Shown one piece after another: positions 9,171-17,805 of a DNA stretch of 64,000 nucleotides. Location of the stretch: assembly GCF_033547155.1 (NCBI RefSeq), contig NZ_CP137892.1, forward strand, positions 1,426,001 to 1,490,000, in the 5' to 3' direction. The position numbers and the translations under genes are program-made. The notes below the pieces were generated by a model. It was not told the origin of the DNA, searched no databases, and was given only the letters and a program-made list of their open reading frames with translations. Origin of the DNA: Pseudomonas benzenivorans (GTDB taxonomy: Bacteria > Pseudomonadota > Gammaproteobacteria > Pseudomonadales > Pseudomonadaceae). The number at the start of each line of letters is the position of its first letter. Position 1 is the first letter of the stretch.

Positions 9171-9233
9171 CCCAGCGCGGACCGACCCCGTAAGGCCGTG
9201 GACAGGTCTGAGCCTAGTGCGCCGTGTTTTATA

Positions 9234-9250
9234 AATCAACTTTGTTGATT
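9234..9250. promoter_or_regulatory. Palindromic operator candidate upstream of the azoreductase
   Basis: A perfect 7-bp inverted repeat (AATCAAC / GTTGATT) with a 3-base centre sits in an AT-rich stretch about 95 bases before the azoreductase start. The arm orientation is opposite to an Anr/FNR box (TTGAT-N4-ATCAA). A LysR-type or TetR-type regulator is a possible binder, but none is identified. Confidence 0.4.
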
Positions 9251-9342
9251 GGTTTGGCTTGTTTTTTGCGCTTTTTAATCGGCTGTTGTGGCCATAGTCT
9301 GTGCCCATCGACTCACAACAACCCAAGATGGAGCCCAAGATC

Positions 9343-9942
9343 ATGTCCCAAGTCCTGGTAATCGAAAGCAGTGCCCGCCAACAAGGTTCGATCTCCCGCC
9401 AGCTCACCGCGCAGTTCATCGCGCGCTGGCAGGCCAGCCATCCGGCCGACCGGGTCAGCGTGCGCGACCTGGCCGTGGAGCCGGTGCCGCATCTGGACGG
9501 CAACCTGCTGGGCGGCTGGATGACCCCGGCCGAGCAGCAGAGCGAGGCGGAGCAGGCCGCGCTGGCGCTGTCCAACCGGCTCACCGACGAGCTGCTGGCC
9601 GCCGATGTGCTGGTGCTGGCCGCGCCCATGTACAACTTCGCGATTCCCAGCACCCTGAAGGCCTGGCTCGACCATGTGCTGCGTGCCGGGGTGACCTTCC
9701 AGTACACCGAGAACGGCCCCCAGGGCCTGCTCAGCGGCAAGCGCGCCTTCGTCCTCACCGCCCGCGGCGGCATCTATGCCGGCGGCAGCCTGGATCATCA
9801 GGAACCCTATCTGCGTCAGGCCCTGGGCTTCATCGGCATTCACGATGTCAGCTTCATCCATGCCGAGGGGCTCAACATGGGGGGGGAGTTTTCCGAGAAG
9901 GGGCTGGCCGAAGCCCAGGCGAAGCTGGCGCAAGTGGCCTAA
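9343..9942 (+). CDS. azoR: FMN-dependent NADH:quinone/azo reductase
   Basis: A 199-residue flavodoxin-fold protein of the AzoR family. It has the N-terminal FMN phosphate loop (VIESSARQQGSISRQL), the ADVLVLAAPMYNFAIPSTLKAWLDHV motif that contacts flavin, and ALTARGG-type sequence (FVLTARGGIYAG) at the second FMN loop. Family enzymes reduce quinones and azo dyes with NADH. I chose the ATG at 9343 because it gives the standard N terminus (MSQVLVIESS) and has GATGGAGC about 9 bases upstream. An in-frame GTG at 9301 would add 14 unlikely residues. A palindrome precedes it and a strong terminator follows. Confidence 0.85.
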   Translation: MSQVLVIESSARQQGSISRQLTAQFIARWQASHPADRVSVRDLAVEPVPHLDGNLLGGWMTPAEQQSEAEQAALALSNRLTDELLAADVLVLAAPMYNFAIPSTLKAWLDHVLRAGVTFQYTENGPQGLLSGKRAFVLTARGGIYAGGSLDHQEPYLRQALGFIGIHDVSFIHAEGLNMGGEFSEKGLAEAQAKLAQVA

Positions 9943-9994
9943 TCTCTAAGTAACAGTGACACCCTTCGCGTCCCACGCTCCTGGGCGCGGATCT

Positions 9995-10035
9995 GCCCGA
10001 TCAATCTCCTCCACTGGTTGATTGGGCCTTTTTTT
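9995..10035 (+). terminator. Rho-independent terminator after azoR
   Basis: A 10-bp stem (GCCCGATCAA / TTGATTGGGC, one G-T pair) with a 13-base loop is followed by a run of seven T residues. It ends the azoR transcript before the EamA gene. Confidence 0.88.
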
Positions 10036-10129
10036 GCGGCCCCAGCGTGAGTCGCGCAGGCGCGTTGGCTGCCGGGCATTGCCGCAAGTGCACGGAGTGG
10101 ATAAGGTCGCCGGTTTTCTCGAGGTGACC

Positions 10130-10999
10130 ATGCGTTATCTGCTGTTCGTGACCCTGCTGTGGGCCTTTTCCTTCAGCCTGATCGGCGAATACCTGGCCGG
10201 CCAGGTGGACAGTTACTTCGCCGTGCTGACACGCATCGTCATCGCCGGCCTGGTGTTCCTGCCGCTGACCTGCTGGCGCGGCGTACCGGCGACCTTCGTC
10301 CGCGGCATGTTGCTGATCGGGGCTCTGCAGTTCGGCGTCACCTACGTCTGCCTGTATCTGAGCTTCGGCCTGCTGAGCGTGCCGGAGGTGCTGCTGTTCA
10401 CCGTGCTCACGCCCCTGTATGTGACCCTGATCGAGGATGCCCTGCGCCGGCGTTTCAATCCCATGGCCCTATTTGCCGCGCTGATGGCCGTGGCCGGTGC
10501 GGTGCTGATTCGCTACGACCGGATCGGTACGGATTTCTACCTGGGGTTCTGTCTGCTGCAGGTTGCCAACGCCACCTTCGCCGCCGGCCAGGTGCTGTAC
10601 AAGCACCTGTTGGCCCGCCATCCCTCGGATCTGCCGCAGTACCGGCGCTTCGGCTACTTCTACCTGGGCGCGCTGGCGGTGGCCTTGCCGGCCTTCCTGG
10701 CATTCGGAAACGCCACCCGCTTACCCAGCAGCGCCCTGCAGTGGAGCGTGTTGCTCTGGCTCGGTATGGTGGCCTCCGGGTTGGGGCTTTACTGGTGGAA
10801 CAAGGGCGCCAGCCTGGTCGATGGCGGCACCCTGGCGGTGATGAACAACGCCCTGGTGCCGGCCGGCCTGCTGGTCAACCTGTTGTTATGGAATCGCGAT
10901 GCCGACCTGCTGCGCCTGGGCCTGGGCGGGGCGGTGATTGCCGCATCCCTGTTGTTTATTCGGACGAGTCCTGTGCAAGGAGCCGAGGCGAGGCGATGA
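10130..10999 (+). CDS. EamA-family (DMT) membrane transporter
   Basis: A 289-residue inner-membrane protein with about ten hydrophobic helices in two EamA repeats, for example YLLFVTLLWAFSFSLIGEY at the start and the second repeat beginning FCLLQVANATFAAGQVLYKHL. This topology is that of drug/metabolite exporters. I chose the ATG at 10130 because GAGGTG stands 7 bases upstream and the protein then begins with the first helix. An upstream in-frame start would add a basic, non-membrane leader. Its stop overlaps the rarD start (ATGA), so the two exporters are co-translated. The substrate is unknown. Confidence 0.85.
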   Translation: MRYLLFVTLLWAFSFSLIGEYLAGQVDSYFAVLTRIVIAGLVFLPLTCWRGVPATFVRGMLLIGALQFGVTYVCLYLSFGLLSVPEVLLFTVLTPLYVTLIEDALRRRFNPMALFAALMAVAGAVLIRYDRIGTDFYLGFCLLQVANATFAAGQVLYKHLLARHPSDLPQYRRFGYFYLGALAVALPAFLAFGNATRLPSSALQWSVLLWLGMVASGLGLYWWNKGASLVDGGTLAVMNNALVPAGLLVNLLLWNRDADLLRLGLGGAVIAASLLFIRTSPVQGAEARR

Positions 11000-11886
11000 A
11001 GCTGTCTGGACGTGGTGTGGCGCTGTCGGTGTGTTCGTCTGTGTTGTTTGCCCTGATTCCCGCATACGTGCAGCAACTGGCGCCGCTGGACGGCGTGCAG
11101 GTGTTCGCCCAGCGGGTGCTCTGGTCGATTCCGGCGATACTGCTGCTGCTGGCGCTGACTCGGCAGTGGACGACCCTGGCCGCGGTACTCGGGCGCCTGC
11201 GCCGCGAGCCCCTGCTGCTGCTGGCCGCTCCGGTGTCGGCATTGTTGATCGGCGTGCAGTGGGGCCTGTTCGTCTGGGCGCCGCTGGCCGGCTACATGCT
11301 CGACGTGTCCCTCGGCTACTTCCTGCTGCCGCTGGTGATGGTCCTGGCCGGCCGGCTGTTCTACGGCGAGCGCCTGCGGCCGCTGCTCAAGGTGGCGGTG
11401 GTCTGCGCGACGCTCGGGGTGCTGCACGAACTGTGGCGTACCCAGGCGTTCTCCTGGGTGACCCTGGTCACCGCCCTGGGCTATCCGCCTTACTTCATGC
11501 TGCGCCGCTGGATGCGCATGGATGCGTTGTCCGGTTTCATCCTGGAGATGCTGATGCTGGCCCCCATCGCCATCTGGATGATCATCGTCTGGGGGCCGGC
11601 CGATGTCTTCGAACGGGCTCCGCAGCTGTGGTGGTGGCTGCCGGGGCTGGGGTTGCTCGGCACCCTGGCTTTCGCCGGGATGATGGCTTCCAGCCGGCTG
11701 CTGCCCCTGGGCCTGTTCGGCATCCTCAGCTACGTCGAGCCGGTGCTGCTGTTCGCCGTGTCGCTGCTGTACCTGGGCGAGCAATTCGACGCCGGGCAGT
11801 GGCTGACCTACCTGCCGATCTGGCTGGCGGTGATGCTGGTCGCCTGGGACAGCGTGCGCCTGTTGATCAAGCAGCGGCGCATCTGA
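10996..11886 (+). CDS. rarD: RarD-type EamA transporter
   Basis: A 296-residue, ten-helix protein of the RarD branch of the drug/metabolite transporter superfamily. Features typical of RarD are the N-terminal GVALSVCSSVLFALIPAYVQ and the LFVWAPLAGYMLDVSLGYFLLPL stretch, plus the YVEPVLLF and LGEQF motifs near the end. RarD proteins were named for chloramphenicol sensitivity, but their true substrate is unsettled. The start overlaps the preceding EamA gene by 4 bases, so this is a two-gene transporter operon, possibly a heteromeric pair or duplicated exporters. Confidence 0.85.
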   Translation: MKLSGRGVALSVCSSVLFALIPAYVQQLAPLDGVQVFAQRVLWSIPAILLLLALTRQWTTLAAVLGRLRREPLLLLAAPVSALLIGVQWGLFVWAPLAGYMLDVSLGYFLLPLVMVLAGRLFYGERLRPLLKVAVVCATLGVLHELWRTQAFSWVTLVTALGYPPYFMLRRWMRMDALSGFILEMLMLAPIAIWMIIVWGPADVFERAPQLWWWLPGLGLLGTLAFAGMMASSRLLPLGLFGILSYVEPVLLFAVSLLYLGEQFDAGQWLTYLPIWLAVMLVAWDSVRLLIKQRRI

Positions 11887-11936
11887 GGCACCGGGATAGG
11901 GTAGGCTGGCTTATCACGGGCTTGCAGGTGGACGCC

Positions 11937-12635
11937 ATGCGAATCAATGCCGACCTCGACCGGCGGGTGGTGCTCGATACCCACGCGCTCGCCTGGCAGG
12001 CCTCGCCGCTGCCCGGTGTCGAGCGCCGCCCCCTGGAGCGTTTCGCCGCGGAAAGCGGCCGTGCCACCTCGATCGTGCGCTATGCGCCGGGCTCGGCGTT
12101 CAGCCGCCACCTGCATCCGGGCGGCGAGGAGATTCTGGTGCTCGAGGGCGTGTTCGTCGACGAGCATGGCGAGTACCCGGCCGGCTATTGGCTGAAGAAC
12201 CCGCCGGGCAGCGGCCATACGCCCTCCAGCCCGGGCGGCTGCCTGTTGTTCGTCAAGCTGTGCTACCAGGCGGCGGAGGACCAGCGCACGGCGCGCATCG
12301 ACAGCCGCACGGCCGAGTGGCAACCGGGCCGGGTGCCGGGGCTGCAGGTGCTGCCGCTGGACAGCTACGCCGCGGTGCACACGGCGCTACTGCGCTGGGC
12401 GCCGGGGACCCGCTTGCAGGCCCAGTCACACCTTGGCGGCGCAGAAGTCCTGGTGCTGGAGGGGGTGTTGGAGGACGAGTTCGGCACCTACCCGGTCGGT
12501 ACCTGGCTGCGCATCCCCCCTGGTTCGCGGCACACGCCGTTATCCACCGCAGGCTGCCTCACATACGTCAAGCTCGGCCACCTGCGCGAAGGCGCTGGCA
12601 GCGATCAGTCCAGCACGTTTCTCAGCACCTCGTAG
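11937..12635 (+). CDS. Double-cupin ChrR-like protein
   Basis: A 232-residue protein made of two cupin repeats of the ChrR cupin type (about residues 40-110 and 145-215). The repeats show RYAPGSAFSRHLHPGGEEILVLEG and RWAPGTRLQAQSHLGGAEVLVLEG, each followed by a G-Y/T-W-L-x-x-PPGSxHTP motif. The first repeat has HxH and a Glu suited to metal binding. The second keeps one His of that pair. In ChrR this domain senses singlet-oxygen stress and releases a sigma factor, but here the zinc-binding anti-sigma domain is absent. It may be a metal-binding sensor or enzyme. Its 3' end overlaps the convergent gene by 31 bases. Confidence 0.75.
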   Translation: MRINADLDRRVVLDTHALAWQASPLPGVERRPLERFAAESGRATSIVRYAPGSAFSRHLHPGGEEILVLEGVFVDEHGEYPAGYWLKNPPGSGHTPSSPGGCLLFVKLCYQAAEDQRTARIDSRTAEWQPGRVPGLQVLPLDSYAAVHTALLRWAPGTRLQAQSHLGGAEVLVLEGVLEDEFGTYPVGTWLRIPPGSRHTPLSTAGCLTYVKLGHLREGAGSDQSSTFLSTS

Positions 12636-13009
12636 ACGATGCCGGTGGCGATGGCCACCAGCACCACGTCGCGGCCGATCTGCTTCCATTCGTAGCCCTC
12701 GTAACGGGGAAGCTGGCCGGCCAGGCGGGCGTCGAAGTTCTTGGCGATACCCGGTGGCAGCGGCTTGCCGCGGGCCAGGTTCTTGGCAATGCCCGGCGGC
12801 AGCGCGCCGGCCGGTGCCAGCAGGTGGCGGTTGTCGCCGAGGATGATGCGCACCCGGCCGATGTCGATCGTCGGACCGTTCAGGTGGACGGCGACCTCGC
12901 CGCCATGGCTGCCGCTATGCTTGTCGTGTTTCGGGGCGGCCACGGCGAGTTGAGCGCTCAGGGCCAGGCTCAGGATGCTGCACAGGAGCAAGGGGGAGGG
13001 ACGGGGCAT
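12605..13009 (-). CDS. CigR/RcnB-like exported protein
   Basis: A 134-residue protein with a cleavable signal peptide (ending AQLAVAAP), a His-rich patch (KHDKHSGSHGG), two copies of LPPGIAKN and a C-terminal hydrophobic helix (DVVLVAIATGIVYEVLRNVL). The paired LPPGIAKN repeats and the terminal helix match what I recall as the CigR family and RcnB-like periplasmic proteins, of mostly unknown role in Pseudomonas. CigR was first described as an anti-virulence regulator in Salmonella. I chose the ATG at 13009, which has GGAG 8 bases upstream. An upstream start would add a charged leader before the signal peptide. Confidence 0.7.
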   Translation of the reverse strand: MPRPSPLLLCSILSLALSAQLAVAAPKHDKHSGSHGGEVAVHLNGPTIDIGRVRIILGDNRHLLAPAGALPPGIAKNLARGKPLPPGIAKNFDARLAGQLPRYEGYEWKQIGRDVVLVAIATGIVYEVLRNVLD

Positions 13010-13185
13010 GGCGGTCTCCGGACGGGTTGTTGGTGATTCTCCTGATGCAATTGAGCGCCTCAAACGCTTTTGGTTCAAGGACCGGGGCCCACGCGTTGGG
13101 CGGGCCGGCGCAAAGAAATTCGGCCGCGGCGCGGGAAACCGTTAGGCTATGCAGCTGATTTCCGTATTTTGCCGAGGTTGACCCC

Positions 13186-14535
13186 GTGTTTTCCCAATTC
13201 GCCCTGCACGAACGCCTGCTGAAAGCCGTGGCCGAGCTGAACTTTGTCGAGCCCACCCCGGTGCAGGTGGCGGCCATTCCGCCGGCGCTGCAGGGCCGAG
13301 ACCTGCGGGTGATCGCCCAGACCGGCAGCGGCAAGACCGCCGCCTTCGTTCTGCCGCTGCTCAACCGCCTGCTCGGCGACGGCGCGGCCAAGCCGCGGCT
13401 GAGCCTGCGCGCGGTGATCCTGCTGCCGACCCGCGAGTTGGCCCAGCAGACCCTCAAGGAGGTCGAGCGCTTCGCCCAGTTCACCTTCCTCAAGGCCGGC
13501 CTGATTACCGGCGGCGAGGACTTCAAGTCGCAGGCGGCGATGCTGCGCCGGGTGGACATCCTGATCGGTACCCCGGGGCGGCTGATCGAGCACGCCAACG
13601 CCGGCAACCTGCCGCTGGAGGAGGTCGAGGTACTGGTGCTGGACGAGGCCGACCGCATGCTCGACATGGGCTTCGCCGAAGACGTGCAGCGCCTGGCCGA
13701 GGCCTGCAGCGGCCCGCACCAGACCCTGCTGTTCTCCGCCACCAGCGGCGGCTCGGGCCTGCGCGAGATGGTCGCCAAGGTGCTCAAGGAACCCCAGCAT
13801 CTGCAGCTCAACGCGGTCAGCCAGCTCAACGAGGGTACCCGCCAGCAGATCATCACCGCCGACCACAACTACCATAAGGAACAGCTGGTCGAGTGGCTGC
13901 TGACCAACGAAACCTACGACAAGGCGATCGTCTTCACCAACACCCGGGTCCAGGCCGACCGCCTCTACGGCAAGCTGGTGGCGCGCGAGTTCAAGACCTT
14001 CGTGCTGCACGGCGAGAAGGACCAGAAGGACCGCAAGCTGGCCATCGAGCGCCTCAAGCAGGGTGCGGTGAAGGTGCTGGTGGCCACCGACGTGGCGGCC
14101 CGCGGCCTGGACGTCGACGGCCTGGACCTGGTGATCAACTTCGACATGCCGCGCTCCGGCGACGAGTACGTGCACCGCATCGGCCGTACCGGCCGCGCCG
14201 GCGCCGAGGGCCTGGCGATCTCGCTGATCTGCCACACCGACTGGAACCTGATGTCGAGCATCGAGCGCTACCTCAAGCAGCGCTTCGAACGGCGCAGCAT
14301 CAAGGAGCTCAAGGGCAGCTACCAGGGGCCGAAGAACCTCAAGGCCTCCGGCAAGGCGGCCGGCACCAAGAAGAAAAAGACCGACGCCAAGGGCGGCAAG
14401 AAGGCGGCGAAGAAGCCCGCGGCCAAGACCCCGAGCAAGCGCAACACGATCAACAAGCCGAAGGGCGACGCCCCGGCGCTGGTCAGCCAGGACGGCCTGG
14501 CGCCGCTCAAGCGCCGTAAGCCGGCGGCCGAGTAA
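13186..14535 (+). CDS. DEAD-box RNA helicase with a Lys/Ala-rich tail
   Basis: A 449-residue ATP-dependent RNA helicase with all core motifs: AQTGSGKTAAF (motif I), PTRELAQQ (Ia), GTPGRL (Ib), VLDEADRML (II, DEAD), SAT (III) and HRIGRTGRAG (VI). The last 90 residues form a strongly basic low-complexity tail (KKKKTDAKGGKKAAKKPAAK) that probably binds RNA and ribosomal particles. The start is GTG at 13186, with GAGG upstream, and gives the canonical N terminus FSQFALHERLLKAVAELNF. Family roles are ribosome assembly and mRNA turnover. The exact paralogue (SrmB or RhlE type) is not assigned. Confidence 0.9.
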   Translation: MFSQFALHERLLKAVAELNFVEPTPVQVAAIPPALQGRDLRVIAQTGSGKTAAFVLPLLNRLLGDGAAKPRLSLRAVILLPTRELAQQTLKEVERFAQFTFLKAGLITGGEDFKSQAAMLRRVDILIGTPGRLIEHANAGNLPLEEVEVLVLDEADRMLDMGFAEDVQRLAEACSGPHQTLLFSATSGGSGLREMVAKVLKEPQHLQLNAVSQLNEGTRQQIITADHNYHKEQLVEWLLTNETYDKAIVFTNTRVQADRLYGKLVAREFKTFVLHGEKDQKDRKLAIERLKQGAVKVLVATDVAARGLDVDGLDLVINFDMPRSGDEYVHRIGRTGRAGAEGLAISLICHTDWNLMSSIERYLKQRFERRSIKELKGSYQGPKNLKASGKAAGTKKKKTDAKGGKKAAKKPAAKTPSKRNTINKPKGDAPALVSQDGLAPLKRRKPAAE

Positions 14536-14540
14536 GCAGG

Positions 14541-15083
14541 GTGCGCTTGTGGCCGCTGGGGGCGAGCGCACTGTTGGCGTTATCGTTCCAGGCCCTGGGC
14601 CAGGGCGCGATCCACGAGTGCCGGCAGCCCGACGGGGTGGTGCTCTACAGCGACCAGGCCTGCAGCATCGCACACAGCAACCTGGCCTTGAGCGTCAGTG
14701 GCTATGCCAGCTATCCGTCTATGCTGCGGGGGCTGGCCAGGCTCTGGCACGAGCAGCTCCAGCCGCTGTTCGGCGGGGTCGATGTGCTGGTGTGTCTGGC
14801 ACTGGTCTATGGGCTGATGAGCCTGATCTGCTTTATCGCCTACTACCGCGACAAGCAGTGCGCCATTCGCGGCGTTCGGCGCACGCCGGAGGCACGCCTG
14901 CATCTGTACGAGCTGTTGGGTGGCTGGCCGGGCGGCTTGCTGGCGCAGCGGCTGATCCGTCACAAGAACCGCAAGCTCGGCTATCAGCTGAAATTCTGGC
15001 TGATCGCGCTGCTGCACCTGGTGGTCGGTGGCCTGGTGGTATGGCTGAGCGTCTCGTCCGAGCCGCTGAGGACCCTGTTCTGA
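14541..15083 (+). CDS. DUF4124/DUF1294 fusion membrane protein
   Basis: A 180-residue protein starting at a GTG six bases after the helicase stop. Residues 20-55 resemble a DUF4124-like module (IHECRQPDGVVLYSDQACS, with two Cys). Residues 85-180 are a DUF1294 membrane module with two helices and the YYRDKQCAIRGVRRTPEARLHLYELLGGWPGGLLAQRLIRHKN motif region. Close spacing to the helicase suggests co-transcription. The function of DUF1294 is unknown. The joining of an exported Cys module to the membrane module is what can be seen here, and no enzymatic motif is evident. Confidence 0.75.
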   Translation: MRLWPLGASALLALSFQALGQGAIHECRQPDGVVLYSDQACSIAHSNLALSVSGYASYPSMLRGLARLWHEQLQPLFGGVDVLVCLALVYGLMSLICFIAYYRDKQCAIRGVRRTPEARLHLYELLGGWPGGLLAQRLIRHKNRKLGYQLKFWLIALLHLVVGGLVVWLSVSSEPLRTLF

Positions 15084-15127
15084 GCCAGGCGGAAGGCGAC
15101 TCGGCCTAGCCGCCCGGCTGCTCGGTG

Positions 15128-16108
15128 TTACTTGGGCACGATCAGGATCTTGCCGTCGCGTTCGCCGCTGGCCGCCGCCGCTACGGCCTGCTTGATCTCG
15201 CTGACGTCGTAGGTGGCGGCCACCCGGGCGCGCAGCTTGCCGCTGGCGATCAACTGGGTCAGTTCGCCGAACACCCGCATCTGCTCGGCCTGGGTGGCCT
15301 GGCGGAACCACTTGGCCAGCCAGAAGCCCTTGAGGGTGACGTCGCGGAACACGAAGGAGGCGGCCGACACCTGGCAGGGTTGGCGGCTCATCATGCCGTA
15401 GTTGACCAGCACGCCGCCCTCGCACAGGCACGCGGCCAGGTGGTCGGTGGCCGCGCCGCCGACCGCGTCGATGCCCAGGCGCACGTCCGCGCCGCCGGTC
15501 GCCGCGCGCACACGCTTGGCCAGGTCCGGGCCATCGACCAGCACCACGTCGCCGCCTTCGGCCTCGACCCCGGCCACCGCCGACTCGCGACGCACCACGT
15601 TGATGGTCTTGAAACCACGCAGCTTGGCCAGCTGCACCAGATAGCTACCGACGCCAGAGTTGGCGGCATTCTGGATCACCCAATCGCCGGGCTGCAGATC
15701 GACGAACTGGCTGAGCAGCAGCGAGGCAGTCGGCGGGTTGACCGTCATCATCGCCAGCTGCTGCGGGTCGGCCTCCGGCAGCGGGATCAGCTTGCTCGCC
15801 GGGGCGTTGAGGTGGCTGACCCAGGTGCCGCAGCCGACCGGCAACAGCACCAGCTGGCCGACCTTGAGGTGGCTGACCTCGGCGCCGAGTTCCTCGACCC
15901 GGCCGACGCCCTCGTTACCGCCGATCGCCGGCAGCGGCGGCAGCATGCCGTACTCGCCGGTCAGGGTGAGCACGTCGGAGGGGTTGATCGGTGCGGCCTG
16001 CACCTTGACCCGCACCTCGCCGGCGGCGGGCGCCGGCAGTTGCAGTTCGACGGCTTCGATCACGTCCTGCGGTACGGGGCCGCGCACCTGGTACTGGGCT
16101 TTGAGCAT
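15128..16108 (-). CDS. MDR-family quinone/enoyl reductase
   Basis: A 326-residue medium-chain dehydrogenase/reductase. It has the N-terminal substrate domain and a Rossmann fold with the nucleotide loop AANSGVGSYLVQLAKLRG (about residues 145-165). The PINPSDVLTLTGEYG and PAIGGNEGVGRVEELG motifs point to the zinc-free quinone oxidoreductase / trans-2-enoyl reductase (MECR-like) branch. NADPH would be the likely donor. I chose the ATG at 16108, which has AGGGAG 10 bases upstream. An earlier in-frame start adds 27 residues with no homologous look. It is a single gene, convergent with the DUF1294 gene. Confidence 0.82.
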   Translation of the reverse strand: MLKAQYQVRGPVPQDVIEAVELQLPAPAAGEVRVKVQAAPINPSDVLTLTGEYGMLPPLPAIGGNEGVGRVEELGAEVSHLKVGQLVLLPVGCGTWVSHLNAPASKLIPLPEADPQQLAMMTVNPPTASLLLSQFVDLQPGDWVIQNAANSGVGSYLVQLAKLRGFKTINVVRRESAVAGVEAEGGDVVLVDGPDLAKRVRAATGGADVRLGIDAVGGAATDHLAACLCEGGVLVNYGMMSRQPCQVSAASFVFRDVTLKGFWLAKWFRQATQAEQMRVFGELTQLIASGKLRARVAATYDVSEIKQAVAAAASGERDGKILIVPK

Positions 16109-16317
16109 CGGGGTTCTCCCTAAGATGGCGATGGAATCAGCGCCCCAGTCTAGACCGCGACGGCTGCGCCCGGACGAATCCCTCGCCATCGATCTCGCTG
16201 ATCATGGTCGGCGCGAGGCGACGACTGCCAGGGTTGCAAGCCGGCGGATGCTGGTGCGCTATGCTCGAGTCGAGAGCCGGGACAGTGTCCCGCCGCTTGA
16301 ACCCAGGAGGTCTTTCC

Positions 16318-17463
16318 ATGCCGGCCAGGTCTGCGCTTGTGCTTCTCGCTCTGGCTGCCGCGTTGCTGTTGCCGGCCGCCGCACTGGGGCGCGAGTACCC
16401 GAGCGAGCGCGGCATCGTGCAGGTCGAGGAGCTGCTGTCCGGCCTGGAGCACCCCTGGGCCCTGGCGTTCCTGCCGGAGCGCCAGGGCCTGCTGTTGACC
16501 GAGCGCCCCGGGCGGCTGCGCCTGTTCGATGCAGACGGCCGGCTGTCGGCGCCCATCCAGGGGGTGCCGACGGTCTATGCCAGGGGGCAGGGCGGCCTGC
16601 TGGATGTGGCGCTGTCGCCGGATTTCGCCACAGACCGCTGGGTCTACCTCGCCTATGCCGAAGCCGGTGCCCAGCGCCGTGCCGGCACTGCAGTCGGACG
16701 CGGCCGTTTGTCGGCGGACAGGCGCCGGTTGGAGGACTTCGAGGTGATCTTTCGGCAGCTGCCGAAGCTGTCGACCGGGGTGCATTTCGGGGCGCGCCTG
16801 GTGTTCGATCGCCAGGGCTACCTGTTTATCGCCCTGGGCGAGAACAACCAGCGTCCCACCGCTCAGCACCTCGACAAGCTGCAGGGCAAGGTGGTGCGCC
16901 TGTACCCCGACGGCCGCGTACCGCACGACAACCCCTTCGTCGACCGGGCCGGCGCCCGCCCGGAAATCTGGTCCTATGGCCATCGCAATCCCCAGGGCGC
17001 GGCCCTCAATCCCTGGACGGGACGGCTGTGGGTGCACGAGCACGGCCCCCGCGGCGGCGATGAGATCAACATTCCCCAGGCCGGGCGCAACTATGGCTGG
17101 CCGCTCGCCACCCATGGCGTGAACTATTCGTTTCTGCCGATTCCCGAGGCCCAGGGCAAGACGGTGGCCGGCACCGAGCCGCCGCATCATGTCTGGGAGA
17201 AGTCGCCGGCCATCAGCGGCATGGCCTTCTATGACGGCCAGCGCTTTCCCGCATGGCGACACAGCCTGTTCATCGGCGCGCTGGCCGGGCGAGTACTGCT
17301 GCGCCTCGAGCTGGACGGCGATCGGCTGAGTCACGAGGAGCGTCTGCTGGAGCCGCTGGATGCACGCATTCGCGACGTGCGCCAAGGGCCCGACGGATAC
17401 CTCTACGTGCTGACCGACTCGGAGAATGGCCGACTGCTGCGCCTGGGGCTGCGGCCTCGATAG
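16318..17463 (+). CDS. PQQ-dependent aldose sugar dehydrogenase-type protein (YliI/Asd)
   Basis: A 381-residue exported beta-propeller. A signal peptide (ALVLLALAAALLLPAAALG) leads to blades bearing the family motifs LEHPWALAFLPE, LTERPGRLRLFD, GQGGLLDVALSPDF, GVHFGARLVFD, YGHRNPQGAALNPWTGRLWVHEHGPRGGDEIN and NYGWPLATHGVNY. These are the residues that hold PQQ and calcium in the soluble aldose dehydrogenase family. The reaction is periplasmic oxidation of aldose sugars. AGGAGG lies 9 bases before the ATG at 16318, which fixes the start. It appears monocistronic. No PQQ biosynthesis genes are in the window. Confidence 0.85.
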   Translation: MPARSALVLLALAAALLLPAAALGREYPSERGIVQVEELLSGLEHPWALAFLPERQGLLLTERPGRLRLFDADGRLSAPIQGVPTVYARGQGGLLDVALSPDFATDRWVYLAYAEAGAQRRAGTAVGRGRLSADRRRLEDFEVIFRQLPKLSTGVHFGARLVFDRQGYLFIALGENNQRPTAQHLDKLQGKVVRLYPDGRVPHDNPFVDRAGARPEIWSYGHRNPQGAALNPWTGRLWVHEHGPRGGDEINIPQAGRNYGWPLATHGVNYSFLPIPEAQGKTVAGTEPPHHVWEKSPAISGMAFYDGQRFPAWRHSLFIGALAGRVLLRLELDGDRLSHEERLLEPLDARIRDVRQGPDGYLYVLTDSENGRLLRLGLRPR

Positions 17464-17616
17464 GCGTTATTAGGTGGCAGGGCTCTGGCGTCGTCTTCGG
17501 CTGCCCGAGCGGTTGGCTCAGCCCGTAGCAAGGGCCGGAGTGAGGTGCAGGAGGAGAGGGGCGCCGGGCGCTTTGTCGAGGCTGAGCAAAGCGCGGCTTG
17601 GCTGACCGGGGCGCGG

Positions 17617-17805
17617 CTATTTCTTGCCGATGGTGATCTGCTTGCTGGCGCCATGGACCTGGCCGCTGACGCCTTTCTCGATCTGCTGAATCTCGCCGCC
17701 GCCTTTCAGGAAGGCCGCGACCTGGGCGTCGAGGGAGGCGCTGGTCTCAACGGCCGGGGCCGGCTTGGGTTTGCTCTGGGATGCTTTTACTCGCATGGCA
17801 GCCAT
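17617..17805 (-). CDS. Small basic protein with a SutA-like motif
   Basis: A 62-residue protein: a Lys/Pro-rich N terminus (RVKASQSKPKPAPAVE) and a C-terminal segment DAQVAAFLKGGGEIQQIEKGV. That segment resembles the F-L-x-x-G-G-x-I-x-x-I stretch near the end of the pseudomonad transcription regulator SutA as I remember it. The rest of SutA (the acidic N-terminal arm) is missing. It could be a small nucleic-acid- or polymerase-associated factor, but this is only a motif-level hint. TAGG lies 5 bases before the ATG. An inverted repeat GCGCTTTG / CAAAGCGC at 17568-17594 follows the stop and may be a transcript end. Confidence 0.5.
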   Translation of the reverse strand: MAAMRVKASQSKPKPAPAVETSASLDAQVAAFLKGGGEIQQIEKGVSGQVHGASKQITIGKK

